A stretch of 64,000 nucleotides of DNA, taken from Phallus indusiatus (taxonomy: Eukaryota > Basidiomycota > Agaricomycetes > Phallales > Phallaceae). The notes under the pieces are model-generated. The model did not search any database and was not told the origin of the DNA. It saw only the letters and a list, made by a program, of their open reading frames with translations. The stretch lies in contig JAQFWX010000023.1 of NCBI GenBank assembly GCA_027605045.1, positions 186,001 through 250,000 on the forward strand, written 5' to 3'. Made by a program: the position numbers and the translations under genes. The first letter of the stretch is position 1. Each line of letters begins with the position of its first letter. This document shows, piece by piece, positions 45,593-57,509 of the stretch.

Positions 45593-47019
45593 GCAGGTGA
45601 AGGATTTTATGTGGGGTCACTATAGTCTATGATAACTCAGCCTTACACATACAAATTTTTTATGACGAACTTATTATTGATTGAACTGTGATTCTCACGA
45701 TCACCTTTCAGGCAAAAATTTCGATATTACAATTTGGATGTTTGAAAAGAAACAACAAACAAATCAAGATGTGTTCTTGAGTTGGCCTATCAAGGAAGTA
45801 TTGGTTCAGGCTCGGCTTAGTCCGTTAATATCCATTTGTCTTTATGTCAAGAAATTAGTCCTTGAGGGCCAAGTTTCAGGATACCTTCTTTTCGCCGTTT
45901 GTTTGTCCCTTCATTTTTTGTCTCGATAATAGCTTGATTATCCGTCCCGCTTCCATACGTCTGGTTCATAGCCGGTCTTGCTTTTCTTCAAGGCTTCAAC
46001 TGAGTCGCTAATCGTTTTTGAGTGTGCCAAAGGTCTTTGTTAAGTTTAGAATTCCCCGGAGGTTTATTGATTTACATAGTACGATTAATAAGAATAGCAA
46101 TGACTTCGAAGAGGTTTCTGAACGGAATCAGACTGTGGTAGAATTTTTAGTAAATGAAAAGTATACTGTGTCCTTCGGGATATCACCTCCGAAATTTTTA
46201 AACATGAGGCGATGGATAAGATAGAAGGAAAAAAGGAAAGAGAAGGAAGAAGATAGGAAATGAAAAGAAAACATGCGTAGACAACTCATCCGTGTAAATC
46301 CGTAATGTGGACCGGCGAAACGGTCCGCAGGCGGCGGCAGAATGCATGCGTGGCTTGAAGCCTTGAACAGGTTTGGCAGTTTTCAATGATCTGGGTCCCT
46401 CGGGAAACAAATGATTGGTACCGATGTCAATCTAAAGTTATTTAAACATTTTTTCTACAGAATATATTATTTCTACTTAAGGTCAGCCATGTTTCGAATG
46501 ATGAAACCAGATTCAAATACTTCACATGTTACATCCGGATCCATATCACAACGACATTCAAAAACAAACTTCCTGAAGATGAACATGACATGACACAATC
46601 ATAAGACACTAACGTGAATAATATTGAGATAAGCCAACCTGGAAGAAAAAGACGTCAGAGAGCACCAACATACCACCACCAAACGAGACCATCCACGCAA
46701 CCCGTCATGCGTCACGCGTCACCAAGTGCCTCTCGACTTGAATTGTCTCGCTATTGATAGGAAGAACTCACACAGGTGAAGTCGAAGAATAGAACGCTAG
46801 ACCCCACGGGCGAATAACCCAACCCTCACAATCACACGTCTTTCAGTGCCTTCACGAAAGTCTGGCGAAATCCGAACAGAGTCACCGGTCACTAGCTAAT
46901 TTCTTGTAATTAGACCTATGTACAATCTATGGTCCACCCTGAGGACCCCGGCGAACGAAAAATTAATATCCAAACATGGACGAATATAAACGGCGTACGA
47001 AAACAACAATTTAAAAATG
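45593..47019. other. intergenic, converging 3' ends
   Basis: Between the 44928 gene and the minus-strand F-box gene. Open frames at 45681-45929 and 46018-46224 have protein-like composition but no recognisable motif or consistent start; they could be relics. A purine-rich tract lies at 46220-46270. Nothing else seen. Confidence 0.4.
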
Positions 47020-48357
47020 TCAACCCCCCAGACATATGTCGCTAACACCAATACACCGTCGAAAGGTAATTCGAGGGTAGCGGTTTAGCTGCGCCAAATT
47101 CGGCGTTCGTTGATAAAGGGTTCTTACGTTATCATACCATACCGGGTCTATCGAACATTCGACGAAGGAGAGTGATTTCAGATGAGGATGGAGCTGAATG
47201 GAACCTTCGTTTGCCGGAAGGAAGATAGAGCCCGATATGGCTTGCATTCCAATAAGTTCCGCATGTTCAAGACCTTGCAGGTATGGACCACAGCTTTCTA
47301 AAAGTTCCGATCCCACGACACATCCTTCCCATGTGAGTTGGGTAATAACCGGGGCATGAGATGCATTGAAGAAAGCGTAGAGACATTCCATAAAATAGTC
47401 CTCGTAGCCTTCTCGCTCATCAGGCGCATGAGGCACACCTATTTCTTGCTCCATCTCATTTAGGACTTGCCCGTGCGCCATAACAAATTTATTCAAACGA
47501 GGTGCGGCGAGATATTGCAGTAGTCGACATGTTTCTGGCTCGTCGCCAATGGTCAGTGAAGAAAGATGAGGTAACGCTGTTACAGGTGGAGTATTATCTT
47601 CTTCGTCTGCTAGACTGAAGCATTCGAGAACGCGAAGATTTGTACAGCAAGCGATGATTTCGAGGGCAGCGTCTACGCGGATTGGAAAGAAATGATCAAC
47701 ATGGGAAAGCGCGCCAATGGATAAATGAGTAAGACCGCGAGCAACGCCTCGAAAGGATGCGTGAAATGTCCAGGTTTCGAGTCCAGATAAAGCCAAAGTT
47801 TGGAGGGAAGGAGTTGTCGCCAGTATACTTGCTACGGTCTCCAAACTTGGAATATTGACTTCTTCCAAGCCCAACAATTCGAATGTTTCGAGACGTGTAA
47901 GAGAAAGGGAAGGCATAATCGTCAGGAGGTGGTTGAATTGGCTTCTCGCAAAATGCACCACCCTCATCGCTTTGATACTGAGCGACCTTGTTCCCAACCA
48001 CGTCCCGACGATAGTCTGATCGAGGGTATTTCCCCTGCATCGCACGGTAATAAAGAGGGCAGCGTGTGGACCTGCTCTGTTAGCGCAGAGTGTAGCGAAA
48101 AGGATAGTTTTCGGCTTGTCCTCCAAAATGATGTGCGTCCATAAAGGCGGATAGTTGATGGCTATGTTACGCCATGACCGACATACATGGGATACCGCCA
48201 GAGGCATAGTATTGCGGAAAAAGTCGGAAGAGGTGAAAGATGCGAAATCAAATATACGGCATGTAATCTCGTTTGGAATGGTTAAGACGAAAGATGGCGA
48301 GAGTTGCACAGATTCAACCTCCCGTAAAAAGTTGGTTGTCATACCGTGGGTGTTCAT
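47020..48357 (-). CDS. F-box protein of Agaricomycete type
   Basis: Single-exon frame of about 445 residues. The N-terminal F-box-like motif is LTIPNEITCRIFDFAS, then PLAVSHVCRSWRNIAINYPP and LWTHI, typical of the expanded Agaricomycete F-box proteins thought to act as SCF ubiquitin-ligase adaptors. The remainder has Leu-rich-like repeats (LTRLETFELLGLEEVNIPS, LQTLALSGLETW, LRVLECFSL, LSSLTIGDE) for substrate binding. The frame is open upstream to 48432, but a T-rich tract ending CAG at about 48414 looks like an intron acceptor. The ATG at 48357 (MNTHGMTTNF) is therefore preferred, with a possible 5' UTR intron. The substrate is unknown. Confidence 0.8.
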   Translation of the reverse strand: MNTHGMTTNFLREVESVQLSPSFVLTIPNEITCRIFDFASFTSSDFFRNTMPLAVSHVCRSWRNIAINYPPLWTHIILEDKPKTILFATLCANRAGPHAALFITVRCRGNTLDQTIVGTWLGTRSLSIKAMRVVHFARSQFNHLLTIMPSLSLTRLETFELLGLEEVNIPSLETVASILATTPSLQTLALSGLETWTFHASFRGVARGLTHLSIGALSHVDHFFPIRVDAALEIIACCTNLRVLECFSLADEEDNTPPVTALPHLSSLTIGDEPETCRLLQYLAAPRLNKFVMAHGQVLNEMEQEIGVPHAPDEREGYEDYFMECLYAFFNASHAPVITQLTWEGCVVGSELLESCGPYLQGLEHAELIGMQAISGSIFLPANEGSIQLHPHLKSLSFVECSIDPVWYDNVRTLYQRTPNLAQLNRYPRITFRRCIGVSDICLGG

Positions 48358-49004
48358 TCGAGATGTCTTTAAAGGGTGAAGAGAACCTGAGCAATATATA
48401 TCTGTAAGGGCCTGCAAAGAAATAATGAGCAAATGGAAGATTACCGCTTTGTTTTTGCCGCAACAGAAGATATCATATAGCCGGAATATCTTTTCCCCGG
48501 CTAGCTTCCATTTAGGAACGGCCTATTCCGTTTTGCCAAAGCACGAAAGAGAAATCTATTTCAAGCCAACCTTGTTACATTAGGTATGCAAGAATCCAAG
48601 GTCCTGAAATAACCCCGTGTACCTGAGCGCATCCCTATCGTGAGTTTTCTTACAAGATCCGCTGTGGCCGTCTTTGCCATCATTGCAGCTCAAAAAAAAA
48701 AAAACGAGTTCACTCTTTTCAGTTTTAGTTTGACCTCGTGCGCTCTGCTGTGTTCCCTGTCAGTGTGTTCCACGTAAACTATACAATGTATCCATACCCG
48801 AGTGCTTTTAACAGCCGCAATGCAGGTGCGTGAACTAAGTCACGGATTAAAACTCGTCTTCATTACTCGCTATTAAATAAAAGGACACGAGGAGAGAGCG
48901 TTAGTGTGCACTAATTTGGGAGGTACGTTCATCTAAATGTAAGTAAGGACACGCTAAAAATAAATCCTTTTGTATGAATAGATGTCTTTAATCTCTGTTA
49001 TTAA
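48358..49004. other. intergenic between two minus-strand F-box-type genes
   Basis: Holds the promoter/leader of the 48357 gene and the 3' flank of the next gene. A poly-A run lies at 48692-48704. No gene seen. Confidence 0.45.
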
Positions 49005-50658
49005 TTAATGAAAACTGGCTGGAAAGATGTCGCTGTGAACGGTGAGAGCTTCCGTCGATGTCTGCGTGTCAGCACTTGTTGGGGAACCTACACAAGGAGG
49101 TGAAATTGAATTTGACAACAAGCAATCCCAAAAATTATCTTGATCCTGAGGTCCAATCTCAACAAGACCACCCAATCCTGAACTCGGGTCGCCTTCGTTG
49201 GACGCATCAAAGCGGAAGAGTCGAACACCGCGGTTAGACTGACTTTGCAAAAGCCTTGTCCAAGTTGCTCGCAGCTGACGCAAACCCTCTGTCCAACCTC
49301 TCGTAAATTCGGATCTTGCCATATCTTCAATGTCACTTGACAGTCCGTTAATACATATAGACTCAAGACGCGGAACTGTAGGTACTATCTTCAATTTTCC
49401 CAGTCGTTGAATAGCTGCCGGTGATATAGATTCAGGGGATCCTTTAATGGTGCGCCCAGCAGGTTTTTGACGTAATGATATTGTTGCGGTAGCCAATCCT
49501 TTTCGACCTCGTTTATGAGGCACCGTCCCGCCGTTAAGCATATTGGGGCCATGGTCGTTCTGTGCAGTCGTAAACGGGAGTGCGCCGGCCCACGCCATTA
49601 AAACCTTTTCACGTTCCCGGCTATGAGCCACATCGGCTAGGGCAATCAATTTTCCTAAAGCTTCCCATTCTACAACGTTCTCATTTCCTATTACGTGAGC
49701 TTGATCGAGTACGAGATGTTTTAGATGGCTTTGTCCAACATTATTAATTAAAAGGGGCACGTCGGCGGTGTGCACTACACACGAAGAAAGGTCTAGCGAT
49801 ATCAAATTGGGGAATGCGCGGGTGTTGAAAATGGAAGTGGTGTTGGATTCGATTAGGTATGAAACGAAGCGACGAGATGGTATGTTGAGACGGAGATGAG
49901 TGAGTGCCTGTATTGCGAAGGAGGTGCTCAACACCTTCAACGGGGCAAATGAAAAGAAAACAATGGGCTGCGCAAACGCCTTTTCATCTCGGTTCGGGGC
50001 GGGCAATGGGTCTTGGATGATAGACAAATGCTTAAGCTCGTTTGAAGTCCAATTAGATATGTGCTCGAAGACCGAGTCAAAGTATGATCCCTTCAGGAAC
50101 TGGTAATAAGTGGCTGTCTTTACGCTTTACAAAGAGATCACATGTTAGCATATTACAAAAGGAGAAAATGAATATCCATATCACATACTAAGGTCTGAAA
50201 CGAATACTGAGCGTTATCAGGGAATAAAATGGGCGTCTGAACAAATCCTCAAGGTGTTCGGGTGCAAACACAGGACCGATGCGTAGGCTCAGGTGACACA
50301 AGGAGGTACACAGAAGTAATGTGTTGATCAAGACGTCTGCATCCACAGCCCATTCCAGAAGAGTGAATGATTTGATCCAGAGACATTCCGAACCCTGTTC
50401 TTTGGAGTAAAATTTGAGCCTTCGGTAAAGCTGGGGCACTTGCTCCGGGCGGGTGATGGTTACAGATTCAAATAAAAACTGCAGGGGTACCGGCGAACGC
50501 GGGATTGCTCGAGAAAGATTTAAAGTAGTGGTTTGTAGGGATATTGTAGGGACTTCCGATAAGATCGCGTAGTATAATTCTTGAGGAAGGTTTTGGAACG
50601 ATGACATCTTCATGGTTCCACACCGATTCACGCTTGGCGTTCTGACAACGTGTGACAT
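49005..50658 (-). CDS. F-box-like protein of a conserved Agaricomycete family
   Basis: Two exons. Exon 1 (50658 to about 50190; an internal ATG at 50613 is equally likely) starts the F-box-like region FQNLPQELYYAILSEVPTIS, then LQTTTLNLSRAIPRSPVPL and ITRPEQVPQLYRRLKFY. An intron (GTATGT ... GTAAAG) joins LITLSIRFRPY to VKTATYYQFLKGSYFD, restoring the family's invariant junction. Exon 2 continues as leucine-rich-like sequence (VLSTSFAIQALTHLRLNIPS, PNLISLDLSSC, LKHLVLDQAHVIG) and ends in a Ser/Thr-rich tail. The frame 49005-50027 alone would start with a non-ATG codon, another reason to join the exons. Likely a ubiquitin-ligase adaptor; target unknown. Its 5' end is only 94 nt from the divergent ARP6 gene. 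Confidence 0.8.
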
Positions 50659-50752
50659 GTAACCAATGTTTGTGACATCTCTATGTGCGTCTGTGGGGTC
50701 GCTGACTGAGCTATGTTGACTCGAAGGTTACGCCGGGATAGTCCGACGCTCC
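50659..50752. promoter_or_regulatory. compact bidirectional promoter (F-box-like gene / ARP6)
   Basis: Only 94 nt separate the divergent start codons of the minus-strand F-box-like gene and ARP6, so the two must share upstream control sequence. It contains no clear TATA box. If the 50613 ATG is the real F-box start, the spacing is 139 nt. Confidence 0.5.
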
Positions 50753-52721
50753 ATGGTTCCAGTCGTCATCCTTGACAATGGAGCGCATACGATTAAGGCT
50801 GGTCTCGCAACAGAGTTTAACACACCAAGATGGTAAGCCAATGAGGACACAATTCAGTTTCATTTACAAATTGCATCCAGGTTGATACCGAATGCGGCTA
50901 TCCGGTCTAAAGGGGATAAACGATTGTACATTGGTCAAGAATTTGAACAGTGCCATGATTATTCTTCTTTAACATATCGCCTTCCTTTTGAACGCGTGAG
51001 TTACAGTTATCTTTTACCCCACCCCAATCTCTTTCTAGATCTCCCGTTTAGGGTTACCTGATTGACTGGGATGTCCAGAAGGCTGTCTGGGATAATTTAT
51101 TCGGTTCTGAAAGAATGGGGGCACGTTTCGTTTAAAGGTGATCGGGATATACCTTAAGTCTAATGTCTCTTTGTAGCTAGACTTGAAGAATACATCTATT
51201 TTGATAACGGAACCACTCTTCAACTTGCATAGTATTCAAGAGAAATACGATCAGCTTATCTTTGAAGAGTATGAGTTTGAAAGCTGTGTACGATGTCCAG
51301 GTAAGCCTTTCATACTCAAGAATGTCAAGAGTAAACCAAGTAATCGCAATACGAACTCAGCTGCAGGTTTGATGCCGTATGGAGCGTTATTTGCATCACC
51401 ACTACATCCACAGGCTTCGTTCCCAGAATGTTCTATCATTGTTGATTCAGGATTTAGTTTCACCCATGTGATTCCGATTATGAAGGGTCAAATATTATGG
51501 GCTGGTGTACGCAGGTATTGGCATAAATCTGACACGGATGCTTAACAAGTCTAACGCGGCAAAATGTAGGATCGATGTGGGCGGAAAACTTTTAACAAAC
51601 CATTTATCTAATTTAGTATCCTTTCGACAATGGAATATGCTCGATCAAACCCACATTGTGAATGATATTAAGGAGAAATGCTGCTATGTCGCAACCACTT
51701 TTAAAGACGACCTGGAGAAAAGCCGGTGCGTTGAACCAATGACAAAGATTGTTGGTTGTTCTTTTAATTTTTCTCGTTATTAGCCTTCCCGGAAACAATA
51801 TCGCTTTGCACTATGTTCTTCCAGACTTTTCTCGCAATCGGCATGGCTATGTGCGCCAGCCAAACATCCACAAAACTGCTTCGCAGTCCGGTCAAAGCGG
51901 TCCCGATCCTTCGGAGCCACCACATCTAGAAGAATCAGAGCAGATCTTGTACATGACAAATGAAAGATTCTCCGTACCGGAATTGATATTTCATCCCACT
52001 GACATCGGTATCTTTTGTCCGGTTTCTGTGTTAAGACTAGTCGACTCGAAACCCTCTAGGTCTTTCCCAAGTTGGAGTACATTGTGCCGTTGCTGATTCG
52101 ATATCATCTATCACAGAAGAGCTACAGGGAATGTTCTGGGAAAACATAGGCTTGATCGGTGGAAACGCATGCTTGCCAAACTTCTCAGATCGATTGTACG
52201 TTAGGTTCACCCTTTGAGTGACCGGTGACTAGGACTTTTTGTCACTGAACTTTTTTAGACGCCAGGAGTTACGTGCTTTAGCCCCAACGGAATACAATGT
52301 AGAAGTGTATCCTTCAGAGGAGTGAGGATACGGAAAATCTTATATTGATATTGGTGTCCGTTTTAAACACATTTACAGGCCCATCATCGAAACATACAAA
52401 GCTGCACACGCCTTCGCCAACTCATCTTTGTACGGAAACTATACGGTCAGCAGAGAAGAATATAACGAAGGTGGAAGTAATGCGTGTCGAAGAAAGTTTC
52501 GCCAGTTCGATTGGAATCCTATAAAAAAAAAACCGCAGACCTCCACTAGATCACTTCGTCGCGATAAAAACGGGGCTGGTGGCAGCGGTGCGGCGGAGGT
52601 GGAAAGTGGCGATGACGATGATGAAGTTCTGGATGTGAAAAAAGTGGTTAAAAGGCCGGTTCCAAAGCGGGAGAAGGCAGTTGTGGCTTCAAAGACCAAA
52701 CGAGATGCATCACGTAAATAG
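50753..52721 (+). CDS. ARP6: actin-related protein 6 (SWR1/SRCAP complex subunit)
   Basis: Nuclear actin-fold protein of the SWR1 remodeller that deposits histone H2A.Z. The ATG at 50753 gives [19 protein letters not shown], then [110 protein letters not shown] and [12 protein letters not shown]. These diagnose Arp6 rather than actin. About nine introns. It ends in a Lys/Arg-rich acidic-basic tail after [10 protein letters not shown] (region 52520-52718), including a [19 protein letters not shown] stretch longer than the compact end of yeast Arp6. Start and stop (TAG 52719-52721) are clear. Confidence 0.93.
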
Positions 52722-53002
52722 GAACATGTTGTGCTTGTAGAAGAATCTAGCATTTTTTAACCATATGCGGTAGATTGCCTAGTTCTGACGGAACAAACAC
52801 ATATCTTGAACAACGATCAACATAGAGCGGTTTCTTTTCCAATAGTCCTGCTCGGTATTCAACGACTAGTAGAACGAGCTTGATGCGGATTATCGAATGC
52901 TTCAAAAGGACATGCGTGTATTACAACCTGACTGACTGATTTCAAGATAAACAAGACGAGTAGTGTTACAATTCAAACTTTGTTCTTAACGTGTCTACCT
53001 TT

Positions 53003-54124
53003 TTACATCTCTCCAAGCATATCCGTGGCATATTCTTCCCAAGTGCGTGGCTCCCGTCCCAGCAACCATCCGAGCACGTTGGCGTTACCAGTAAGACCCC
53101 TATCAGGATGCTTAGCTTCTCATGATAGTCAAGCGGTTGAAAGAAATTCAATACCATCGATTGTGATAGACGATGATCCTCTCCATGGCGTCTTCTGCGT
53201 ATTCACTTTGGATGACACCGCTCTCCCTTAACATTGTCATATACCTGTCCGTAGGTACAAACTCGCATTTCACTTCTCGATTCAAAGTCCTCTGCAGGAT
53301 TTCCGCAACTTCTGCGTATGTTCGATTCTCCCCGACAAGCTCATACGTCGCTCGATTGTGCTTCATAGGGTCGAGGATAATCTCCCGAACTACCGAGGCG
53401 AAGTCCCGCAGATCGATAAAGCCCTGCTCAACTGTCTGAGAATACCCCAGAGGAATCTTCCCAGTCTGCATTATATGATCAAATGATACGTTTTGCATAT
53501 AATGTGTGGGCTGGAAGGTTCAGAATAGATCAGCTAGATAAAGACGAGCGGGTAGACCGGCATCCACTTACGTGAAGGATACAGTAGTTGATTCGACTTT
53601 CTACAAGGTATTCTTCGATCCTAATCATCATAAGCTTCGTCTGATGGGACATCGTTGGACTCACGCCAATTTCATTCTATGGGTTACCAACTTCGACCTC
53701 ATAGGGTGTAGGACACTGCAAAAGATAAAGAAACCGACTTTGGCTTTTTTTGCGGCTTCAATTACTGAAATAGCCATAGCCTATGTGTTTTGTATCAAAA
53801 AATGTTCATCTTATTTTGGTGGGCAGATACAAAATGAGATTGTTTGAGACTGACCACTTCATTCTGGTGGACACTGGGTCCGTTATGCACAACGATCGAC
53901 ACATTTTGAAATGCTGGATTCAAAGTTTCCTCGTCCATATAGTCCGCAGCGAAAATTGAGTGGGGAGCAGAGGATAATAGGGGGAAAGATTCTTTCAACG
54001 TCTCCACCCCTTGTGGCTTCACAAGTACACGTAGAGGGGGACAATCAGGATGATTGAGAAGCGTATCGATGAGCTGGCGAGCAGTACGACCGGTTCCTCC
54101 AGTGATTAGGACGTTTGTGGACAT
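53003..54124 (-). CDS. NmrA-like NAD(P)-binding protein
   Basis: Atypical short-chain dehydrogenase of the NmrA family, a redox-sensing regulator or reductase. The ATG at 54124 starts MSTNVLITGGTGRTARQLID with the dinucleotide-binding GGTGRTA. Exon 1 ends GPSVHQNE; exon 2 has AISVIEAAKKAKVGFFIFCS; exon 3 EEYLVESRINYCILH; exon 4 MQNVSFDHIMQTGKIPLGYS and GFIDLRDFASVVREIILDP, VGENRTYAEVAEILQR. The last exon ends LLGRE and TWEEYATDMLGEM at TAA 53003-53005. Four introns, all GT..AG, restore family sequence. The Tyr-x3-Lys of classical SDRs is not evident, as usual in this family. Substrate unknown. Confidence 0.88.
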
Positions 54125-54675
54125 GATGGTAGAGAAAGAAACTTGAAGGAGATTTCGAAATCTAAGAACTGGTTAAAGGTACAGCGTGTAAGCTTGTCGT
54201 CTTACGTCAGGGTGATCCCAGCATGAATATTGAACATGAATATTATATTTCGAAAAAAACAATAAATATACGAGCACATGTGGGGACTAAATAACCATCC
54301 CAAAAAAAATCATTTCGAAATATATTTTTTTTTGTAATGGGTCATTCTAGGTTCGAAAATTTTACTTGCAAGATTTTTTTCTCACCCGCGATCAGTTGCA
54401 AGACCGTGTATATAGCTGTTTGTTTGTGAGACTCCGCCGTCAAAGGAATAAAGTTATGCGGCATGACCCGAAAAGCCGGAAGATCGATGAGGTGGAATCG
54501 TTTTCAGGTCAGTCGTGACGTGCCAACTGGGGGAATGATTATACACCCTGTCTCTGATGCTCAAAATAAGTCGTGAACCATTAACAGATAGTACCGCCAT
54601 GTAGACACTGAAAAAAATGAAGTGATGTTCCGAAGGTTTGATAAAAAACGTTTTTTTCTAGCCAGAACAGCACGC
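54125..54675. other. intergenic, very AT-rich
   Basis: Upstream of the NmrA-like gene and downstream of the 7-TM gene (both minus). Runs of A/T near 54250-54345. No gene seen. Confidence 0.45.
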
Positions 54676-56085
54676 TTACTTCGAGTCTCTCGCCGGCGAG
54701 CACAATTCCAACACAAAAGAGCCCGCCACAGCAAATCCGATAACAACTGAATAGGATAATATATGGTTCAAATTTTCTGTGGGAAGCGTATTGCCGAACT
54801 TACGCAATGAAACTATAAACTGGATCAACAAATGCTCCGAAACTCCGGAATTACACGTACGGAAAAAGAATACAGCGCTATTCCGCCCAATAAAATATAT
54901 CAGAGGCGTCCCTTCATTCGCAATACGATGCCGAATGACTTGGAACATAGTCATGGCAAAAAATACAATCTACAAAACCATCAAATAAATTCACCTTCAA
55001 CTCGTGCTCACTCACTTCCAAGGCTAAAGCCGGATAATAGATAGTGCTGTAAGCGCCAGGAAGGGGATAATTTACTTGATTGCATCCGTATAAAAGCTGA
55101 GCTGTTTCAAATTAGATCCCTCAATTGTCAGAATGCAACAATACTTGCGATATCTAAGATGGCGTATGCGCCCAATTGCCTGCATCAATGATTAAGATTA
55201 CGTCGGGACATGTTGGTAGTTGCCATACTTGGGTGTTAACGGCGTAAATCGTCACCATTATTATTAAGGAGGCCGTCATAAGGAAAATTAAAAGCCATTT
55301 GATACGCGTGCTTCTCTCGAATATGGCCCAAACGCGGATGGCCAAACCTGCTTGTAACACATACAAATTCACGATCTGCGACCAGTATACAAGGAGTCCA
55401 AGGATGCTGCAGCTGTCGCGTGGAGTAATTTCTAGGATTCTCAAAGAGGACAAGAAGACATCTCCGAATTACTCACGCCTTAAGTGGATTATAAGCGAGA
55501 ACTTCCAATTTTTTACTTGAAAAATAAGATACTTACAGTTCCAGAAGGGTTGGAGACCAAATAACCTTAACCTTATTTTTCAGTTTTAAATTATACCCAG
55601 TTGAATCTGAAACATACGATAGATTCGAATGCTTTTAGAACAAACTTAGAAGTTGCAATTATTTAAAGAAGTACTTTTGACTACTCACGAGAAGCTGAAA
55701 GGCACCCAACTAAATAAAAATTAAGCCTAATGAGAGTGTGAAGTGCAGCCATTGGCTTACTACCGGTTCAGGACAAAGATAGCTTTTACGAGGTTGACCC
55801 GAGGTGATCTTCGCCATATGTATTCGACCTGCCATAAAGTACTGTCAAGGGGTCGACATAAAGTAAATTGACGCTTTGACCTCTTTATCCAAAGTAATCA
55901 CTAAAATAAGAGAATATGGTTAGCGTGATTTCTAAACGAAGAAGTAAACTCTAACAAGTATCCCAAATAATTAAGCAGAGAGACGCCACACAAATGAGTT
56001 GGCCTACGTGAGACGCGTACACGACCGGAACAATATCATCTTTTGTGAGTTGAAAAAGAGATTGAGGTTCAGTTTCAACCGGCAT
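54676..56085 (-). CDS. seven-TM membrane protein, DUF6533 type (1)
   Basis: Serpentine membrane protein of a large mushroom family; ligand and role unknown. The ATG at 56085 begins MPVETEPQSLFQLTKDDIVP. The first TM exon has LICVASLCLIIWDT joined to LITLDKE and then VEYIWRRSPRVNLVKAIFVL, the DUF6533 signature. Later TM exons: WSQIVNLYVLQAGLAIRVWA, WLLIFLMTASLIIMVTIYAV, NQVNYPLPGAYSTIYYPALA plus LEIVFFAMTMFQVIRHR, and a last helix SVVIGFAVAGSFVLEL ending ARDSK at 54676. At least seven short introns. Internal boundaries in 55460-55780 and 54790-54900 are approximate. A related gene lies head-to-head to the right. Confidence 0.75.
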
Positions 56086-57509
56086 GATATGTGTGCCGCT
56101 GAGAAAAAGAGGAAGAAAGAATCTCCTATGGGTACGGTATTTCTACCCCCCCAAAAAAGACATACATATCGTAAAATCGATGCTTGGCCTGAATCGCCTC
56201 CAATGTAATCAGGAACAAATCAGAAATCAGTACCTTGTTCTACAGATTCGCAATGGGCGGGAGATAAGTCTTTTTTCCGTATTCAATGAAACTGAGGCTG
56301 AAGAGCAGATTCATTGGCTTAGTTCAGAAAATCTCCATGAAAACGTCACTACTTTCCTCGCGGTAAAAACCAGCCGCTGTCATTTTAGTCGATAAGAGGC
56401 CCTGACCATACACTATAGGCTACTCATATAGATTCAGAACCACTAGCCAAGTGGTACGCCATGCAAATATTGGAATATGTATCTTTGAATTAGTGTTAGC
56501 CTGGGAAATGAAATCAAAACATTTAAGCGACTAGGCAAATAAGAAGACGAGCATTTGCAACGCCGAACATATTATGTAAAAATTTCGGCAAATTCCACCA
56601 TTGGAACTTTTTCTTCATCCCAGCGAAAGCAGCGGATTGGGTGCTATGGTTCCTGTCGGCTTTTTCGCGTAAAACGTTGGCCCAGCCTTTGTTTCGCGTA
56701 AAACGTTGATCCAGTCTTGGTTCGACGTTTTTAAGGTCCATTAGAATGGTTTACCAGCAATCAAATATATTTTCATCACGTACTAGGCGGCCATTGGACG
56801 CTGCGCAAGGAAGACTACATAGAGAAGTCCTAACCGATTGGTCATTAAAATACATTCTCGCCAAGACGGTCGTTACTATCCTGAATTAGTTACAGCACTT
56901 TTGAGGGTATTTCCGGCGAAGGAATCTTCCACAAGTTGCCATAGTTGTCACACTCCCTTGAAGCTTAAACGACCGGTTTCTTTGCAACTTTTCTCGTGGC
57001 CCTCACATTATTATGAACCAACTGATTCTTTCAGTGATGTAAGTGCTCAACATCAATATGGATTCAAAAATCTCATAACCTGCAAAAGCGGCGCCAAAGG
57101 ACCGACGACCGTCGCTTCGCTAGCACTCGTCTCCTACGACCACGGTATGGTTCAAAGTTTAGATAGCACGCTTTAAAGTTTTGGTTGACGATAGTATTTA
57201 GTTCTGACCATTAAAGATGAAGTACACTGAATTGTATTTCCCAATCTATAAACGGAAAAAGTTCACATATTGTAATCAGATTCAAACCCTTTGGGTCTTC
57301 CCACCAAACGCAGCCGGGGTGCTGCTGCTGATAACCCGTTATTCGAGTCTTCTGATAAGAGTAGTTGATTTGTTACGTACGTTTAACAGGCCTGTTCATT
57401 GCAAACTATTGATTTTGACGCGAGTGATTCTTATTTGCGGTAGTATTTTTTCGTGAGAGTTGGAGCCCTCAAGTACGTCATAAACGTTATTTTTGCGATA
57501 AGTGTTATA
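56086..57509. other. region between two divergent 7-TM genes
   Basis: Shared upstream region. One 112-residue frame (56838-57176) has protein-like composition but no family I know. A possible degenerate N-terminal exon of the right-hand 7-TM gene may lie at 57340-57460 (LLRTFNRPVHCKLLILTRVI). It is stop-interrupted where the paralogue has its Arg-Tyr, so I did not include it in the gene. Confidence 0.4.

Noticed and set aside
56838..57176. 112-residue plus-strand frame between the 7-TM genes
   Set aside because: No recognised domain, non-canonical context and no splice continuation. Not strong enough to call a gene.
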